Shown: positions 1-10,031, counted from the first letter of the stretch. The stretch: DNA of 64,000 bases from Streptomyces sp. ALI-76-A (GCF_030287445.1 NZ_JASVWB010000002.1:7692766-7756765), one strand, 5' to 3'. Numbers and translations are program-made. The notes: generated by a model not told the origin, from the letters alone.

Positions 1-1
1 G

Positions 2-1909
2 GACCCCGGCCGCCCCCGGGTGCTGTTCCTGCTCACCGACGGCTACCTCGACGTGCGGGACAGCCATCGCTACAAGGGCCTCGACAAGAAGACCAGGGAG
101 GACCAGGCCGCCGAGGACCTCGACCGGGCGCTGCGGGAGGCGGCCGACGCCCGGGTGCAGATCTGGCCGCTCGGCTTCGGCACCAGTGTCGACGAGGACG
201 CACTCGCGGACATGGCGGCCGCCGGATACCAGGACGGCTGCCGCGACCTGCCCGAGGCCCGGCCGAAGGCGGCGGTGGTGCCCGGTGCCGAGGAGGTCGG
301 CGAGGCACTGGAGTCGGCGTTCTCCGCCGCCCGCTGTCTCTACCGGGAGCCGGGCTCACAGACCCGCCCGCCGGGCGACCTGACCGTGCGCGTGTCCCCC
401 CTGGCCACGGAGGGCACCATCGTCGTCTCCAAGGGTGATCCCGAGGTCACCGCCACGTACTACGACCCCGAGGGCAGGAAGATCACCGAGTCGGACGACG
501 GGGACGGGGACTCGTCCTTCGAGTTCACCGGCCGCGGCCGGTCGGTCGAGTCCCTGCGCGTCACCCGGCCCGTCGCGGGCCAGTGGCGGGTGCACCTCGA
601 CGCACCCGAAGGACACCGGGACCGCGTCGCCAGCATCAGCGTCCTGTGGCGGGGCGTGGTGCGCTCCGCCATCCGCCTGGAGAAGCCCTCGCCGCACCCC
701 GGCCAGCGCACCCGCGTCGAGGTCGAGGTGCTGACCAGGGCCGGCGTCAAACTGAGCGAACGGGACCTGCGCGGGATCTCCGTCTCCGGACAGCTGACCG
801 GCGAGGGCTTCGCGCGGAAGATCCCCCTCTCGTTGACCGACGGCGGCCGGGGCCCGGACGAACGGGGCTCGGACGGTGTCTTCACCGGAGCCGTCACGGT
901 CCCCGACGAGGCCACGGGCTCCCTGCTCTTCTCCAGCACCGTCGCCTCGGTGGGCCTCAGCCCGGACCGCAGGTCCTATCCGACCCGGATGACCCCCCCG
1001 CACGCGAAGTTCGGCGCCGAGCTGCACCTCCCGGCGGCCACCGTGCACCCCGGTGGCCGCGTGACGGGCACGCTCGATCTCAGCAACGGCGACCCGGCCC
1101 CGCACACGGTGAAGCTGGCCGTCGCCGACGGCGCGGGCACCGGTCTCAGCATCAGCCCCGCCGAGGTGGTCGTCGAACCGGGCGCCGAACGCACCGTCGC
1201 CGTCACCGTCCAGGTGGCCGAGGAGGACGGTCTCGGCGCGCCGGTCGCCGACGAGGGCACCGCGCTCGGCGGGAAGATCACCGCCGTCGACGGCGGGCGC
1301 GTCCTCGACGACGCGCCGCTCGACATCACGGTCACCCCGGTGCCCGGCCCCGTCGAACGGTTCTGGGACCAGTGGTGGAACGTCATCATCCCCTCGGCGT
1401 TCCTCCTCGCCGCCGTGGTCGCCGCGTTCCTGTCCCGCCGCCGCGTCAACCGGCTGCTCGCCGCCCCCGGAGGACTCCTCCTCGAACTGCGCGACGCCGA
1501 CGCCACACTGGTCGGCAGCCGCAAGGCCAAGGCGGGCCGCGCCAACTGGTACGAGTTCGACATCGTCGACACCGCCACCGCGACCCCCCGCATCGAGCGG
1601 CGCCACCGTGGTGCCTACGCGGTCAGGCGGGACCTGAACGGGGGAGTGGTGCTGCGTGCCGGCGGCCAGGGCGAGCGGACCCTGCGTCTGGGGGAGCCGG
1701 TGGTGCTGACCGACGCGCTGTCCCTGCGGATCACCGAGAGCGCCGGACGCCGGCCCGTCGCGCACGGCCGTTCCGGCCTGCCGAAGCGGGTCCGGGCGGT
1801 GGGCGGTGGCCGTACCGCCCGCGGCGGGGACACCGCCGCGACCGACACGTACGAGAGCGGCGCGCGCCTCCCGAACGTGCCGGACCCGGCGGACCACCCG
1901 GACCTCTGA
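2..1909 (+). CDS. vWA-domain membrane protein (5' end cut by window edge)
   Basis: The reading frame is already open at the first bases, so the start lies upstream; 635 residues are visible. The visible N-terminus contains the TDG strand and loop typical of the end of a von Willebrand A MIDAS site (VLFLLTDGYLD). After this come about 300 residues of beta-rich, Ig-like sequence, then a single hydrophobic segment near residues 458-480 followed by an arginine-rich stop-transfer sequence, then a tail of about 150 residues. It is therefore a single-pass membrane protein with one large domain on each side. It precedes the tubulin-like gene in the same direction by 192 bases. vWA proteins are recurrent partners of AAA+ ATPases and GTPases in bacterial conflict systems; its exact role here is inference. 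Confidence 0.8.
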   Translation, partial: DPGRPRVLFLLTDGYLDVRDSHRYKGLDKKTREDQAAEDLDRALREAADARVQIWPLGFGTSVDEDALADMAAAGYQDGCRDLPEARPKAAVVPGAEEVGEALESAFSAARCLYREPGSQTRPPGDLTVRVSPLATEGTIVVSKGDPEVTATYYDPEGRKITESDDGDGDSSFEFTGRGRSVESLRVTRPVAGQWRVHLDAPEGHRDRVASISVLWRGVVRSAIRLEKPSPHPGQRTRVEVEVLTRAGVKLSERDLRGISVSGQLTGEGFARKIPLSLTDGGRGPDERGSDGVFTGAVTVPDEATGSLLFSSTVASVGLSPDRRSYPTRMTPPHAKFGAELHLPAATVHPGGRVTGTLDLSNGDPAPHTVKLAVADGAGTGLSISPAEVVVEPGAERTVAVTVQVAEEDGLGAPVADEGTALGGKITAVDGGRVLDDAPLDITVTPVPGPVERFWDQWWNVIIPSAFLLAAVVAAFLSRRRVNRLLAAPGGLLLELRDADATLVGSRKAKAGRANWYEFDIVDTATATPRIERRHRGAYAVRRDLNGGVVLRAGGQGERTLRLGEPVVLTDALSLRITESAGRRPVAHGRSGLPKRVRAVGGGRTARGGDTAATDTYESGARLPNVPDPADHPDL

Positions 1910-1995
1910 GCCACCGCCCCCACCCGGCACCACGGCCGCGGCCGGAGCCGCCGCCCGTCCCCTCGACCGCGCACCGGTGACCGCGGTCCTCCTTC

Positions 1996-2066
1996 GCCCC
2001 TCGTACCCGACCCCCGACCACCCGACCACCAGCGATTCCTTGCCCCTCGTACTCGACCACCAGCGA
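1996..2066 (+). repeat. imperfect direct repeat upstream of tubulin-like gene
   Basis: Two copies of GCCCCTCGTAC (1996-2006 and 2042-2052), each followed by CGACCACCAGCGA (2023-2035 and 2054-2066). The first copy carries about 15 extra bases between the two blocks. The repeat lies in the gap before the tubulin-like gene. It could be a duplicated regulatory site or simple slippage. Confidence 0.6.
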
Positions 2067-2101
2067 CCGGGACGCACGGCGTCCAGGCGGAGGACCACAC
2101 C

Positions 2102-5100
2102 ATGAAGATCTTCCAGCCGATGCTCTTCGTCGGGCTGGGCGGCACCGGCGGACTGGTCGGGGCCGAGCTGGAGCGCCGGCTGCGAGCCGAACTGTGCGGA
2201 CCCGACGGTACGGCGCTCAACAGTCTCGGCATCCCGCTGCGCTACCAGCTCCCGGAGTGCCTCCAGTTCGTCTACGCCGACTTCAGCGAGTCCGAACTCG
2301 CCCGGCTGCCCCACCTCAGCGCCGACAACGCGCTGCGTGCCGCCTACAGCCGGACCGCACGGGCCACCCACGACCTCCTGCCCGACCACGACAGCTCCCC
2401 GGAGGTCACCCGGGAGCTGCGTGCGGTGATGCGTGACGAGGTGAGCGGCTGGCTCCCTCCACGCACCGGCGAACCCAAGGTCACCCCGCTGCGCAACGGA
2501 GCCGGCCAACTGCCCACCGTCGGGCGCGCCGCCCTCTTCGGCACCCTCCGCAACGGACTGGACTCGGTCATGGGGCCGCTGCTCCAGGCCATCGACGCCA
2601 TCAGCCGCTCCGGGGGTGAACTCAGCCAGCTCGGCGGAGGACCCATGTCCGGCTGCGACGTGTTCGTGGCCTACTCGGTGGCCGGCGGCACCGGCGCCGG
2701 GCTCTTCCTCGACTACCTCCATCTGATCGGCGAGGCGTTCAGGGCCAAGAACTTCACCGGCGCACGGATCTACCCGCTGGTGGTCATGCCCTCCGCCTTT
2801 CCCCCCTCCGCGGGCGGCGGACGCGAGGCCGAACTGAACGCCGCGCGGGCCGTGGTCGACCTCTTCCGGCTCGTCGACGAGCAGAACGTGCCCACCGCCG
2901 AGTCCGATCTCGGCGACACCGAGCTGGACTCCGCGCTGCACATCCGGTACCCGGGCGCCCACCCGATCCGGCTGCGCACCGGCATGGTGCCGACGGCCTT
3001 CCTGTTCAGCCGTACCGCCGGGATCCGCCCCGACGACCTGCGGCGCTCCATCGTCTCCCTGGTGATGTCGCTGGTCGGCACCGAACTGGGCGACGGCAGC
3101 GGGCCCCGCCCCCGCGCCGACGACGACTACCAGACGTTCGCCGCCAGCTTCATCAACCGCGGACTGCACCGCGCGGCACGGGCCGCGTCCGGCATCGGCC
3201 ACCGGGGGGTGTCCACGAGCCTGGTGGCCTCGATGACCGCGCCGCTCGACGAACTGGCCGAGCTCGTCTCCTCCCGCATGCTGGCGATGTCGGTGCGCCG
3301 GCTCACCGAGCCCGCGGCCCGGCCGAGCCACGCCTACGCGGGCACCGTCCGCAAGATGTTCGCGGACGCGGGCGTGGACGAACTGTGGGCCCGCGAGGCG
3401 CTGCCCGTGCCCGAGCCCGATCCGCTGCCCCGCGGCGGAGTCGCCATCGAGCAGGCGCTCCGCGACCGGATCAGCGACATGCAGGGGCTCCTCGACGACC
3501 TCCGGCGACGGGTGGAACGACGGGCGCCCGCGCTCGCCGAACAGTTCGCACCCCGCGCCGCGCTGGAGCGGGTGCTGCGCACCGCCGACTTCTTCCAGGC
3601 GGAGCGGATCGTCAAGGGAGTGCCGGGCGATCCCGACCCGGTGACCGTGCTCGGCTTCCTCGGGATGCTGGAGAACCGCAGCCGGCAACCCGCGCGCCCG
3701 GCGGGCGTGGATGTGCAGCCTCCCGCGGTGCCCCGGGTCAGGGGCCGCATCGGCGGCCTGTCCAAGGCCCGCTGGGGCGACCCCGAGGTGGCGGCGGCCG
3801 TCGAGGCGCAGGACCGCTGGTACCAGTGGCGCAGCCGGGTCGTCTGGCACGACGGCTGGCGGCGCCAGGAGCAGCGCTGGCGCCCGGCCGCGGCGGCGCT
3901 GAACAGCGAACTGGCGCTGCTGGTCGAGGCGTTCCGCAAACACGTCGAGGAAGAGCCCAGAGCGTTCCAGGAGCAGGTGCAGGAGCTCTACGACGACCGC
4001 ACCGGCGTCTCCTATCTGCTGCCGCCGCAGAGCAACCTCCGCGACTTCTACGACGACCTGAGGGAACGCCTGATCAAACGGGTCAACCTGCGGGACAACG
4101 ACGACGAGTCCGCCCTGTTGCTGAAACTCGTCGACGGCGACTGCTGGCAGGCCGCGCACACCGCCGGCCGGCGCAATCCCGCCGCGGCCGTCGCGACCGT
4201 CAAGGCCGCGGTGGAGCAGCGGATCAAGACGCTGTTCGCGGAGAGCGGCATGCAGGCCGACGAGCGGCCGCTGCTGCCCTCCATGGCGATGCTGCTGAGC
4301 GCGGCGGCCGGCGTCGGCGACACCGCCGAGGAGATCGGCAAGACCGCGCTGGAGCAGTTCCGGTTCAAGATCGCCGGACTGCTTCCGCACGGATTCGTGC
4401 CCGAAGGCGGAGGGCCGCTGAAGATCCTCATCGTCTACCCCCGGATACAGAACAAGGACGCCGTCGAGGAGTACCTGCGCAAGTCCCTGCTCCTGCCGAG
4501 GGACGGCAAGCGGTCCATCGAGTTCCGCGGTGTGGAGACCGACTCGATCACGGTGGTGCTCTTCCGCAGCGAGATGAGCCTCACCGAGGTGCCGGAGGCC
4601 CGCAACGTACTGCGCCGCTGGGCCAGGGCCCGCGACGTCGAGCAGAGCGAGGACGTGCTGAGCTGGCGGCAGCGGCTGGGCTACCGCGACGACTGGCTGG
4701 CCAGCACCGAGGAGGACCGGCGGCACATCCTGCACCGCCTGCTGTGCGCGATGTGGAACGGCCAGGTCACCGTGGTCGAGGGGGACGCCGACTCACCGCG
4801 CCGGATCCGTGTCCGGTTGTACGAGGAGGAGGGCCCCGACATCCCCGGGATGACCCTGCGCCTGGACGCCTACCAGGGCGAGATCTCCGGCTGGGCCGGA
4901 CTGCTGCGCTCCTACGAGCGGTGGGCCCTGCTCGACGAGGGCCGCATCGTGGAGGACTACTGCAGCGTGCTGATGAGGGTCCAGCCCAAGGGCCTCTCCC
5001 TGTCCGGCAGCGACCCCGACCCCCTGTTCGTGCGGTTCGTGAACGACATCTCCAGGCATCAGCTGGACGTCCTGGAGAAGCTGGAACACCAGTCGGGGCC

Positions 5101-6169
5101 GTGGTCCGCCGAATGGGCCAGGCCCCTGCGCCAGTTCTGGGCGGAGACCCTGCCGGGCGCCCTGGACGTGCCCTTCACGGAGAAGCGGGCGCTCCAGCCG
5201 ACCCTGCGGACGCTGGCAGCCACCATGCGGGGGGACCGGCTCTCCCCGCGGCCGCCGGACCCGGGGCTGCCGTCCGGCCCGCCCGGGGCACCCCGGCGCG
5301 AGGACGACGACTGGGGAACGGCGCCGTTGCGTCGGGACCGCCTCGACCGCGCCGACGAGCCCTGGCCCTCGTCCCCGTCGACCCGCAGTGCCTCCGGAGC
5401 GGGTTCGTCCCCTGCGACGGCGCGCAGGGAGCCTGGAGCGGATTCGTCTCCTGCGACGGCCTCCAGCGCGTCCGGCGCGATGTCGTCTCCCGTGACGGCC
5501 TCCAGCGAGCCAGGAGGGGATCCGTCCCCGGCGACGGCCCGCAGCGAGCCGCCGGCGGAACCGTCCCCCGCGACGGAGCGGCCGGCCCGCGACGACCGGC
5601 ACGACCTCTTCGAGTGGCCCGAGAAACCGCACTGGCCCGAGCGGCTCGCGACCTCACCGGAGCCCGCGCGCGAACGTCCGTCTCCCGCCCCGGAGCCGGA
5701 CGGAGCCGCCCAGCGGACCGGCGACGCCGTCACCGCGGCGCACACCCGGCCGCTGAACCAGGACCGCGCGGACGCGGCGCACGGGTCGCGGGGCGCCGGC
5801 TTCCCGTGGGAGACCGACGGCCCCGACCGGTCCGATCCCGTGCCGCAGCCCGATCCCTCGCCGCACCAGCCCCGGAGGACAGCCGGCCGGCCGGCCGACG
5901 ACCCGTACCCGGCCGGCGGCTCCGATCGCTCCCCGGGCCTCTCCGGCACCGAGCCGTTCCTCTCGGCGTATCCGCCGTTCCCCGCGGGCGACGGCGAAGG
6001 AGACGGCGACGGCGACGGCGGCACCCCGGCCGATCACGCGGAGAACGCGTTCCCCTGGATCACTTCGAGCGAATCCGAGGATCCGTCCCGGTCCGCGTCC
6101 GACGGCACGTCCGGGACGGCGGCCGAGGGCCGCGCGGCACGTGACCCCTGGGAGAGTGACCCCGAATGA
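2102..6169 (+). CDS. tubulin-like GTPase-domain protein, 1355 aa
   Basis: The N-terminus carries a glycine-rich nucleotide loop (VGLGGTGG, residues 10-17). The tubulin/FtsZ signature appears as AGGTGAG at residues 194-200. This is the arrangement of the bacterial tubulin-like family (Pfam Tubulin_2 type), found with conflict genes rather than cell division. A mixed helical region spans roughly residues 400-1060. The last 300 residues are disordered and rich in Pro, Ser, Asp and Gly, with a 13-residue repeat (1102-1166) and a short Asp-Gly run. The ATG is preceded by GGAGG at seven bases. The stop overlaps the next start by four bases (ATGA), indicating coupled translation. It probably forms GTP-dependent filaments or a GTP-gated sensor; polymerisation is inference. 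Confidence 0.82.
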   Translation: MKIFQPMLFVGLGGTGGLVGAELERRLRAELCGPDGTALNSLGIPLRYQLPECLQFVYADFSESELARLPHLSADNALRAAYSRTARATHDLLPDHDSSPEVTRELRAVMRDEVSGWLPPRTGEPKVTPLRNGAGQLPTVGRAALFGTLRNGLDSVMGPLLQAIDAISRSGGELSQLGGGPMSGCDVFVAYSVAGGTGAGLFLDYLHLIGEAFRAKNFTGARIYPLVVMPSAFPPSAGGGREAELNAARAVVDLFRLVDEQNVPTAESDLGDTELDSALHIRYPGAHPIRLRTGMVPTAFLFSRTAGIRPDDLRRSIVSLVMSLVGTELGDGSGPRPRADDDYQTFAASFINRGLHRAARAASGIGHRGVSTSLVASMTAPLDELAELVSSRMLAMSVRRLTEPAARPSHAYAGTVRKMFADAGVDELWAREALPVPEPDPLPRGGVAIEQALRDRISDMQGLLDDLRRRVERRAPALAEQFAPRAALERVLRTADFFQAERIVKGVPGDPDPVTVLGFLGMLENRSRQPARPAGVDVQPPAVPRVRGRIGGLSKARWGDPEVAAAVEAQDRWYQWRSRVVWHDGWRRQEQRWRPAAAALNSELALLVEAFRKHVEEEPRAFQEQVQELYDDRTGVSYLLPPQSNLRDFYDDLRERLIKRVNLRDNDDESALLLKLVDGDCWQAAHTAGRRNPAAAVATVKAAVEQRIKTLFAESGMQADERPLLPSMAMLLSAAAGVGDTAEEIGKTALEQFRFKIAGLLPHGFVPEGGGPLKILIVYPRIQNKDAVEEYLRKSLLLPRDGKRSIEFRGVETDSITVVLFRSEMSLTEVPEARNVLRRWARARDVEQSEDVLSWRQRLGYRDDWLASTEEDRRHILHRLLCAMWNGQVTVVEGDADSPRRIRVRLYEEEGPDIPGMTLRLDAYQGEISGWAGLLRSYERWALLDEGRIVEDYCSVLMRVQPKGLSLSGSDPDPLFVRFVNDISRHQLDVLEKLEHQSGPWSAEWARPLRQFWAETLPGALDVPFTEKRALQPTLRTLAATMRGDRLSPRPPDPGLPSGPPGAPRREDDDWGTAPLRRDRLDRADEPWPSSPSTRSASGAGSSPATARREPGADSSPATASSASGAMSSPVTASSEPGGDPSPATARSEPPAEPSPATERPARDDRHDLFEWPEKPHWPERLATSPEPARERPSPAPEPDGAAQRTGDAVTAAHTRPLNQDRADAAHGSRGAGFPWETDGPDRSDPVPQPDPSPHQPRRTAGRPADDPYPAGGSDRSPGLSGTEPFLSAYPPFPAGDGEGDGDGDGGTPADHAENAFPWITSSESEDPSRSASDGTSGTAAEGRAARDPWESDPE
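5405..5599 (+). repeat. 13-residue coding repeat in tail of tubulin-like protein
   Basis: Five tandem 39-base units encode variants of SSPATARREPGAD (residues about 1102-1166). SPATA or SPVTA recurs every 13 residues and the following half of the unit varies. The nucleotide repeat is also visible. It lies in the low-complexity C-terminal tail. Confidence 0.8.
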
Positions 6170-8865
6170 ACCACGTCAGGGACGCGTCCCGGGCCGTGAT
6201 CGTGCTGGACCTGCGGTCCGGTGCCCACAGGCTGGCCGCCCCCGGAGCACTGCGCACAGCGGTCTGGAAGCAGTTGCGGAACGAGGGACTGCCCGAGCCG
6301 GGCAACGGGCACTACAGGTTCCTCCTGCTGGACACCCCCCGCGGGCTCATGGACCACCACAGCCTGTACGAGCAGATCCTCGGCTACGGCGCCAAGGCGT
6401 GGATGCTCGGCCTGGTCATCGGTGACCTGCCGGGCGCGGACGACACCGGCGCGCCGGCGGCCGGCCGGCACGACACGGAACAGCCGTACGACGATCCGGA
6501 CACCGGGTTCGCCGACGCCCACAGCCGCCGGCTGCTGCGCCCGGCCGCGCTGCACGGCCCGGACGCCGGGCTGCTGTGGGCGGGGGACCTGCGCGCGGCC
6601 CGGACGGCCGGCGACGCCGTCCGCGCCGACGATCCCGAGGCGCTGGCCGTCCTGGTGGATCTGCTGCGGGCGCTGTTCGACGAGACCCTGGAGACGCTCG
6701 CCCGGTTCCCCGACGCCGTGGCGGTGCCCGGCGTGCGCGTCCTCGAGCACGACCTGTCCGGCGCCGCCAGGGCGCGGGCGTGGCGGGAGGCTCTCACCCG
6801 GCTCGCCGGCGAGCCGTACTCGACCGCGCGGCGCTCGGCGCACGGGGACGATGCCGCCCGGACCGAGCTTCCCAAGCCGGTGGACGAACTCGCCGCCGGC
6901 CGTCCCACGGGTCCGGTGCCGGGCCACCGGGTCCCCGGCGGCGCGGCCGATCGCGCGTACCTTGCCTGCTCCGGCGCGCTCGACGAGGCCGAGGCGGGCT
7001 GGGCACGGCTCAGCGGCGTCGGCGGACTGATCGCCGGAGCCGGCGGACGGGACACCGAAGCGGCCCTCGACGCCGCCTCGCGCGGCCTCAGCGGCTACCG
7101 GAACCTGGTGGTCAGGGCCCTTCAGGAAGGTGCCGCGGGCGCCTCCTCGGCGACACCCGAGTCGGCGCTGCTCCTGACGGAACTCGGCGTCCGGGTCCCG
7201 CCGTACACGGGCAGCAGGGAAGCCGTGGGGGAGGGGCTGCACCGGCTCGCCGAGCGGATGCTGCGCGAGCGGCTGGCCCTGCGCAGTGTCGCCGAACGCT
7301 TCGCCGCCCTCTCCGAGCAGGTGGCGCCCGCACCGAGTGCCGGGCTGCTCGGCGAGGCCGACCGGCGCTGCCCGCCGGACCTGCCCCACCGGGTCTCGGC
7401 CGACCGGCACGTCGCCGTCGCCACGACCACACCAGCACGATTCGTGGGTGCCCTGGCCGCCGGCGGACTGGCGGCGCTGTGGCCCTGGCCCGGTACCTTC
7501 GCCGCGCTCGCCGTCGTGCTCGTCCTCCTCGCCGGCGGTCTGCTCGCGCGGCTGCGGCAGCCCGGCCAGCCTTCCTCGGGACCGGTGGCGCCCGGGCTGG
7601 CCGAGACGGTCGCGGCGGTCACGGGTGGCGTGGGCGGGTACTTCCTGACGACCGTGCGGGAGGTGCCGTCATGGGCGGGCCTGCTGGGTTTCCTCGCCGG
7701 GTCGGCCCTCGCTGTCGTCCTGGTCGTCGTGCGCTGGCGCCGGACGGTGGACCGCTGGTGGGAGCTGACGGGTGCGGACGAGGCCCGGCGGGCTCTGGAC
7801 GACCTGGACGCGCTGCTCGCGGAAGCGGTGCTCCGGCAGCGCTGGGCCGCCGATGAGCGTCTGTACTGCGCCAACGCCGCCAGGATGGTGGCCGGGGCGC
7901 TGCGCGGTGCGGCGGCGACCGTCGAGGGGCTGGACTGGCATGACCGCGGGGACGGTCGCACGGCGGCCGCGCCGGCCGGGGGATGGGAGGACATCCTCCA
8001 CCACGACCCGGCCCTCGGCGCCGTGGCGGACCTCGGCGACCCGGCGGAGCCGACGGGATCCGAGCGGCCGGACTGGATGCCGGCACCGGACCCCTACAGC
8101 CGTACGTCCGCGGCCGACGGGCCCGGGTTCGCCGGGAACGGTGGGGCCGAGGACGCCGGAGAGCGCACGCGGGAGCCGGACCGCCGGTCGGGGGACGGCC
8201 CGCGCTGGCTGGACAGGGAGGCGGGCGAGGGCGGCCCGCACCTCGTGGACACGCTGGTGGACGACCTCACCGACACCCTCGTCAGCGCGCTCGGCCCGTA
8301 CTGGGGAGCCGTCGCACGCGGCCAGGCCGGGGGGTCCGCACTCAGCCGCGTCGAGCGGGAGATGACGTACATGCTGGGGGTGACCCGCCGTCACCTGTTC
8401 ACCAACGGGGTAGTCTCCCCGCCGCCCTTCGCCCGGTCACGGGACCGGCGGGGCAACGCCGAGGGGCTGCTCGGCATCGGCCACCAACGGGTGGCCGATG
8501 CCATCGAGCCGGATCCCCAGGGCCGCCGCGTCGTCGACCTGGCCTCCCCGGACCAGACGGCACTGCTGAGCCGGGATCCCGCCCGTGTGGAGTGGATCAG
8601 GTTCGCCCCGCAGGCCGTGTGGACCGGCACGGACGGGCACGACCGGGCGGATGCCGGTGCCGGTGCCGGACCGAGTGCGCACGCCCCGGCCATGCCGCCG
8701 CCCGGCCTGCGCAGCCGCACGGTGCAGACCTCCACCGGCCGCTACGCCGGACTGCTCAAGCTCGTTCCCCTGCGCATGGGAGTGGTGCGGTCGGTCCGCC
8801 TGCGCGAATGGGCCGACGACCGGCCGGTGACACCGGACCTCTCCTGGGGCGAGGGGGGCATGTGA
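6166..8865 (+). CDS. uncharacterised membrane protein of the tubulin/GTPase island, 899 aa
   Basis: I do not recognise a named domain. The first 420 residues are soluble and largely helical. Hydrophobic segments lie at about residues 426-463 (probably two helices) and 502-524, so the protein is membrane embedded, and a charged region of about 370 residues follows. It starts at an ATGA overlap with the tubulin-like gene and its stop overlaps the GTG of the pseudokinase gene, so all three should be made from one message. The close coupling suggests that it anchors the tubulin-like protein or passes its state to the membrane; this is inference. Confidence 0.7.
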   Translation: MNHVRDASRAVIVLDLRSGAHRLAAPGALRTAVWKQLRNEGLPEPGNGHYRFLLLDTPRGLMDHHSLYEQILGYGAKAWMLGLVIGDLPGADDTGAPAAGRHDTEQPYDDPDTGFADAHSRRLLRPAALHGPDAGLLWAGDLRAARTAGDAVRADDPEALAVLVDLLRALFDETLETLARFPDAVAVPGVRVLEHDLSGAARARAWREALTRLAGEPYSTARRSAHGDDAARTELPKPVDELAAGRPTGPVPGHRVPGGAADRAYLACSGALDEAEAGWARLSGVGGLIAGAGGRDTEAALDAASRGLSGYRNLVVRALQEGAAGASSATPESALLLTELGVRVPPYTGSREAVGEGLHRLAERMLRERLALRSVAERFAALSEQVAPAPSAGLLGEADRRCPPDLPHRVSADRHVAVATTTPARFVGALAAGGLAALWPWPGTFAALAVVLVLLAGGLLARLRQPGQPSSGPVAPGLAETVAAVTGGVGGYFLTTVREVPSWAGLLGFLAGSALAVVLVVVRWRRTVDRWWELTGADEARRALDDLDALLAEAVLRQRWAADERLYCANAARMVAGALRGAAATVEGLDWHDRGDGRTAAAPAGGWEDILHHDPALGAVADLGDPAEPTGSERPDWMPAPDPYSRTSAADGPGFAGNGGAEDAGERTREPDRRSGDGPRWLDREAGEGGPHLVDTLVDDLTDTLVSALGPYWGAVARGQAGGSALSRVEREMTYMLGVTRRHLFTNGVVSPPPFARSRDRRGNAEGLLGIGHQRVADAIEPDPQGRRVVDLASPDQTALLSRDPARVEWIRFAPQAVWTGTDGHDRADAGAGAGPSAHAPAMPPPGLRSRTVQTSTGRYAGLLKLVPLRMGVVRSVRLREWADDRPVTPDLSWGEGGM

Positions 8866-10031
8866 ACGAGCGGACGGCAGGGACCGCGGGCCGCGGCGCG
8901 GTCACCGCGGACTTCAGCCCGCCCACCGGCAGCACCGAGATGCCGCCCGACCTCTCCTTCACCACCTCGGGCGGCCGACGCCACCGGGTGCCCACCCGGT
9001 TCGGCCCCGACCTCGGACGGGTCGCCCGCCCGCCCCTGCTGGCCCGCGAGGTGCTGCTCGGCGACGCGTGGAAAGGCGTCCAGGTGCGACTGGGCGCCGC
9101 CGACGCCTCGGACGCCCACGAGTACCACGCGCTGGAGACCGAGGTGGGCGCGGCCCTGACGATCCACCGCACCTTCTCCGGGAGCCCGTTCCAGGGGTTG
9201 TTCCCGGTCCCGGTCGGATACGACATGGACGCGGCCGAACCGTTCCTGATCTACTCCCCGCCCCGCGGCGCGCCGGCCACCGGCCTCACCCACGGGATCT
9301 CCACCACCGATCAGCGGATCATCGAGCGTGATCTGGTGCTCGCCATCCGGCTGCTGGAGAGCCTGGGACTCGTGCACCGGGGCATCGTGCCCGCGGCCGT
9401 CCGGTGGGACGGAGCACGGGCGCAGCTGTGGGACCTGGGCGCCATGGCACGGATCGGCACCCCGCGCACCCCGTGGGGCGCCCCGCCCTACGCGTCACCC
9501 GAACAGCGCGCCGGCGTGGGCGAGGCCGACGCGAGGGACGCGCTGTGGAGCACCGCCCAGCTGATGTACCAGCTCGTGTCCGGCCGGCAGGGCAACCCGG
9601 ACGGGCCTCCCGCGGACCTCGACGCCTACCGGTCCCTGGCCCAGACCCTCGCCGGAGCCTTCGAGCCCGCGGCCGAGAACCGTCCGGCCCCCGCTCGCCT
9701 CCTCGCCCTGCTGACGTCGGACCCGGACCCGGCGGCCATGGTCGCGGCCCGTCCCGACCCGCTCGAACCGCACCGCAGGGAGTTCGACGCGGCCCTGGCC
9801 CGTAAACGCGCCGCTGCCGGAGTCGACGGGGCCGGCGGCCCGGGCGGAGGCGACGGCTCGGGCGGAGGCGACGGTTCCACCGGAACGGCGGTGGACCAGG
9901 ACGGCACGACCCGTGCCGGACCTCCGAGCCGGACCTCCGGCACGCCGGACCGCGACCGGGGCAGAAAGCGCACCTGGCTCGGCGGGACGGCCGACCGTGA
10001 TCGCGGCAGAAGCGGAAAGGGACGTCGATGA
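8862..10031 (+). CDS. pseudokinase (Ser/Thr-kinase fold), 389 aa
   Basis: The GTG at 8862 overlaps the previous stop by four bases. The C-lobe of a protein kinase is recognisable: VHRGIVPAAV at 171-180 replaces the HRDxKxxN catalytic loop, DLG at 191-193 stands for DFG, and YASPEQ at 210-215 is the APE region. The catalytic Asp of HRD is Gly174 and no clear glycine loop or VAIK lysine is present, so phosphotransfer is unlikely. It may bind nucleotide or act as a scaffold. About 70 C-terminal residues are Gly/Asp-rich. The stop TGA overlaps an ATG (ATGA at 10028) that opens a small repeat ORF. Pseudokinases serve as scaffolds in several signalling systems; the partner here is unknown. Confidence 0.75.
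   Translation: MNERTAGTAGRGAVTADFSPPTGSTEMPPDLSFTTSGGRRHRVPTRFGPDLGRVARPPLLAREVLLGDAWKGVQVRLGAADASDAHEYHALETEVGAALTIHRTFSGSPFQGLFPVPVGYDMDAAEPFLIYSPPRGAPATGLTHGISTTDQRIIERDLVLAIRLLESLGLVHRGIVPAAVRWDGARAQLWDLGAMARIGTPRTPWGAPPYASPEQRAGVGEADARDALWSTAQLMYQLVSGRQGNPDGPPADLDAYRSLAQTLAGAFEPAAENRPAPARLLALLTSDPDPAAMVAARPDPLEPHRREFDAALARKRAAAGVDGAGGPGGGDGSGGGDGSTGTAVDQDGTTRAGPPSRTSGTPDRDRGRKRTWLGGTADRDRGRSGKGRR

Noticed and set aside
356..4735. 1459-codon open frame on the minus strand
   Set aside because: It lies opposite the vWA and tubulin-like genes. Its composition (Gly/Arg/Val/Gln-rich, no domain) is the usual shadow of high third-position GC on the other strand.
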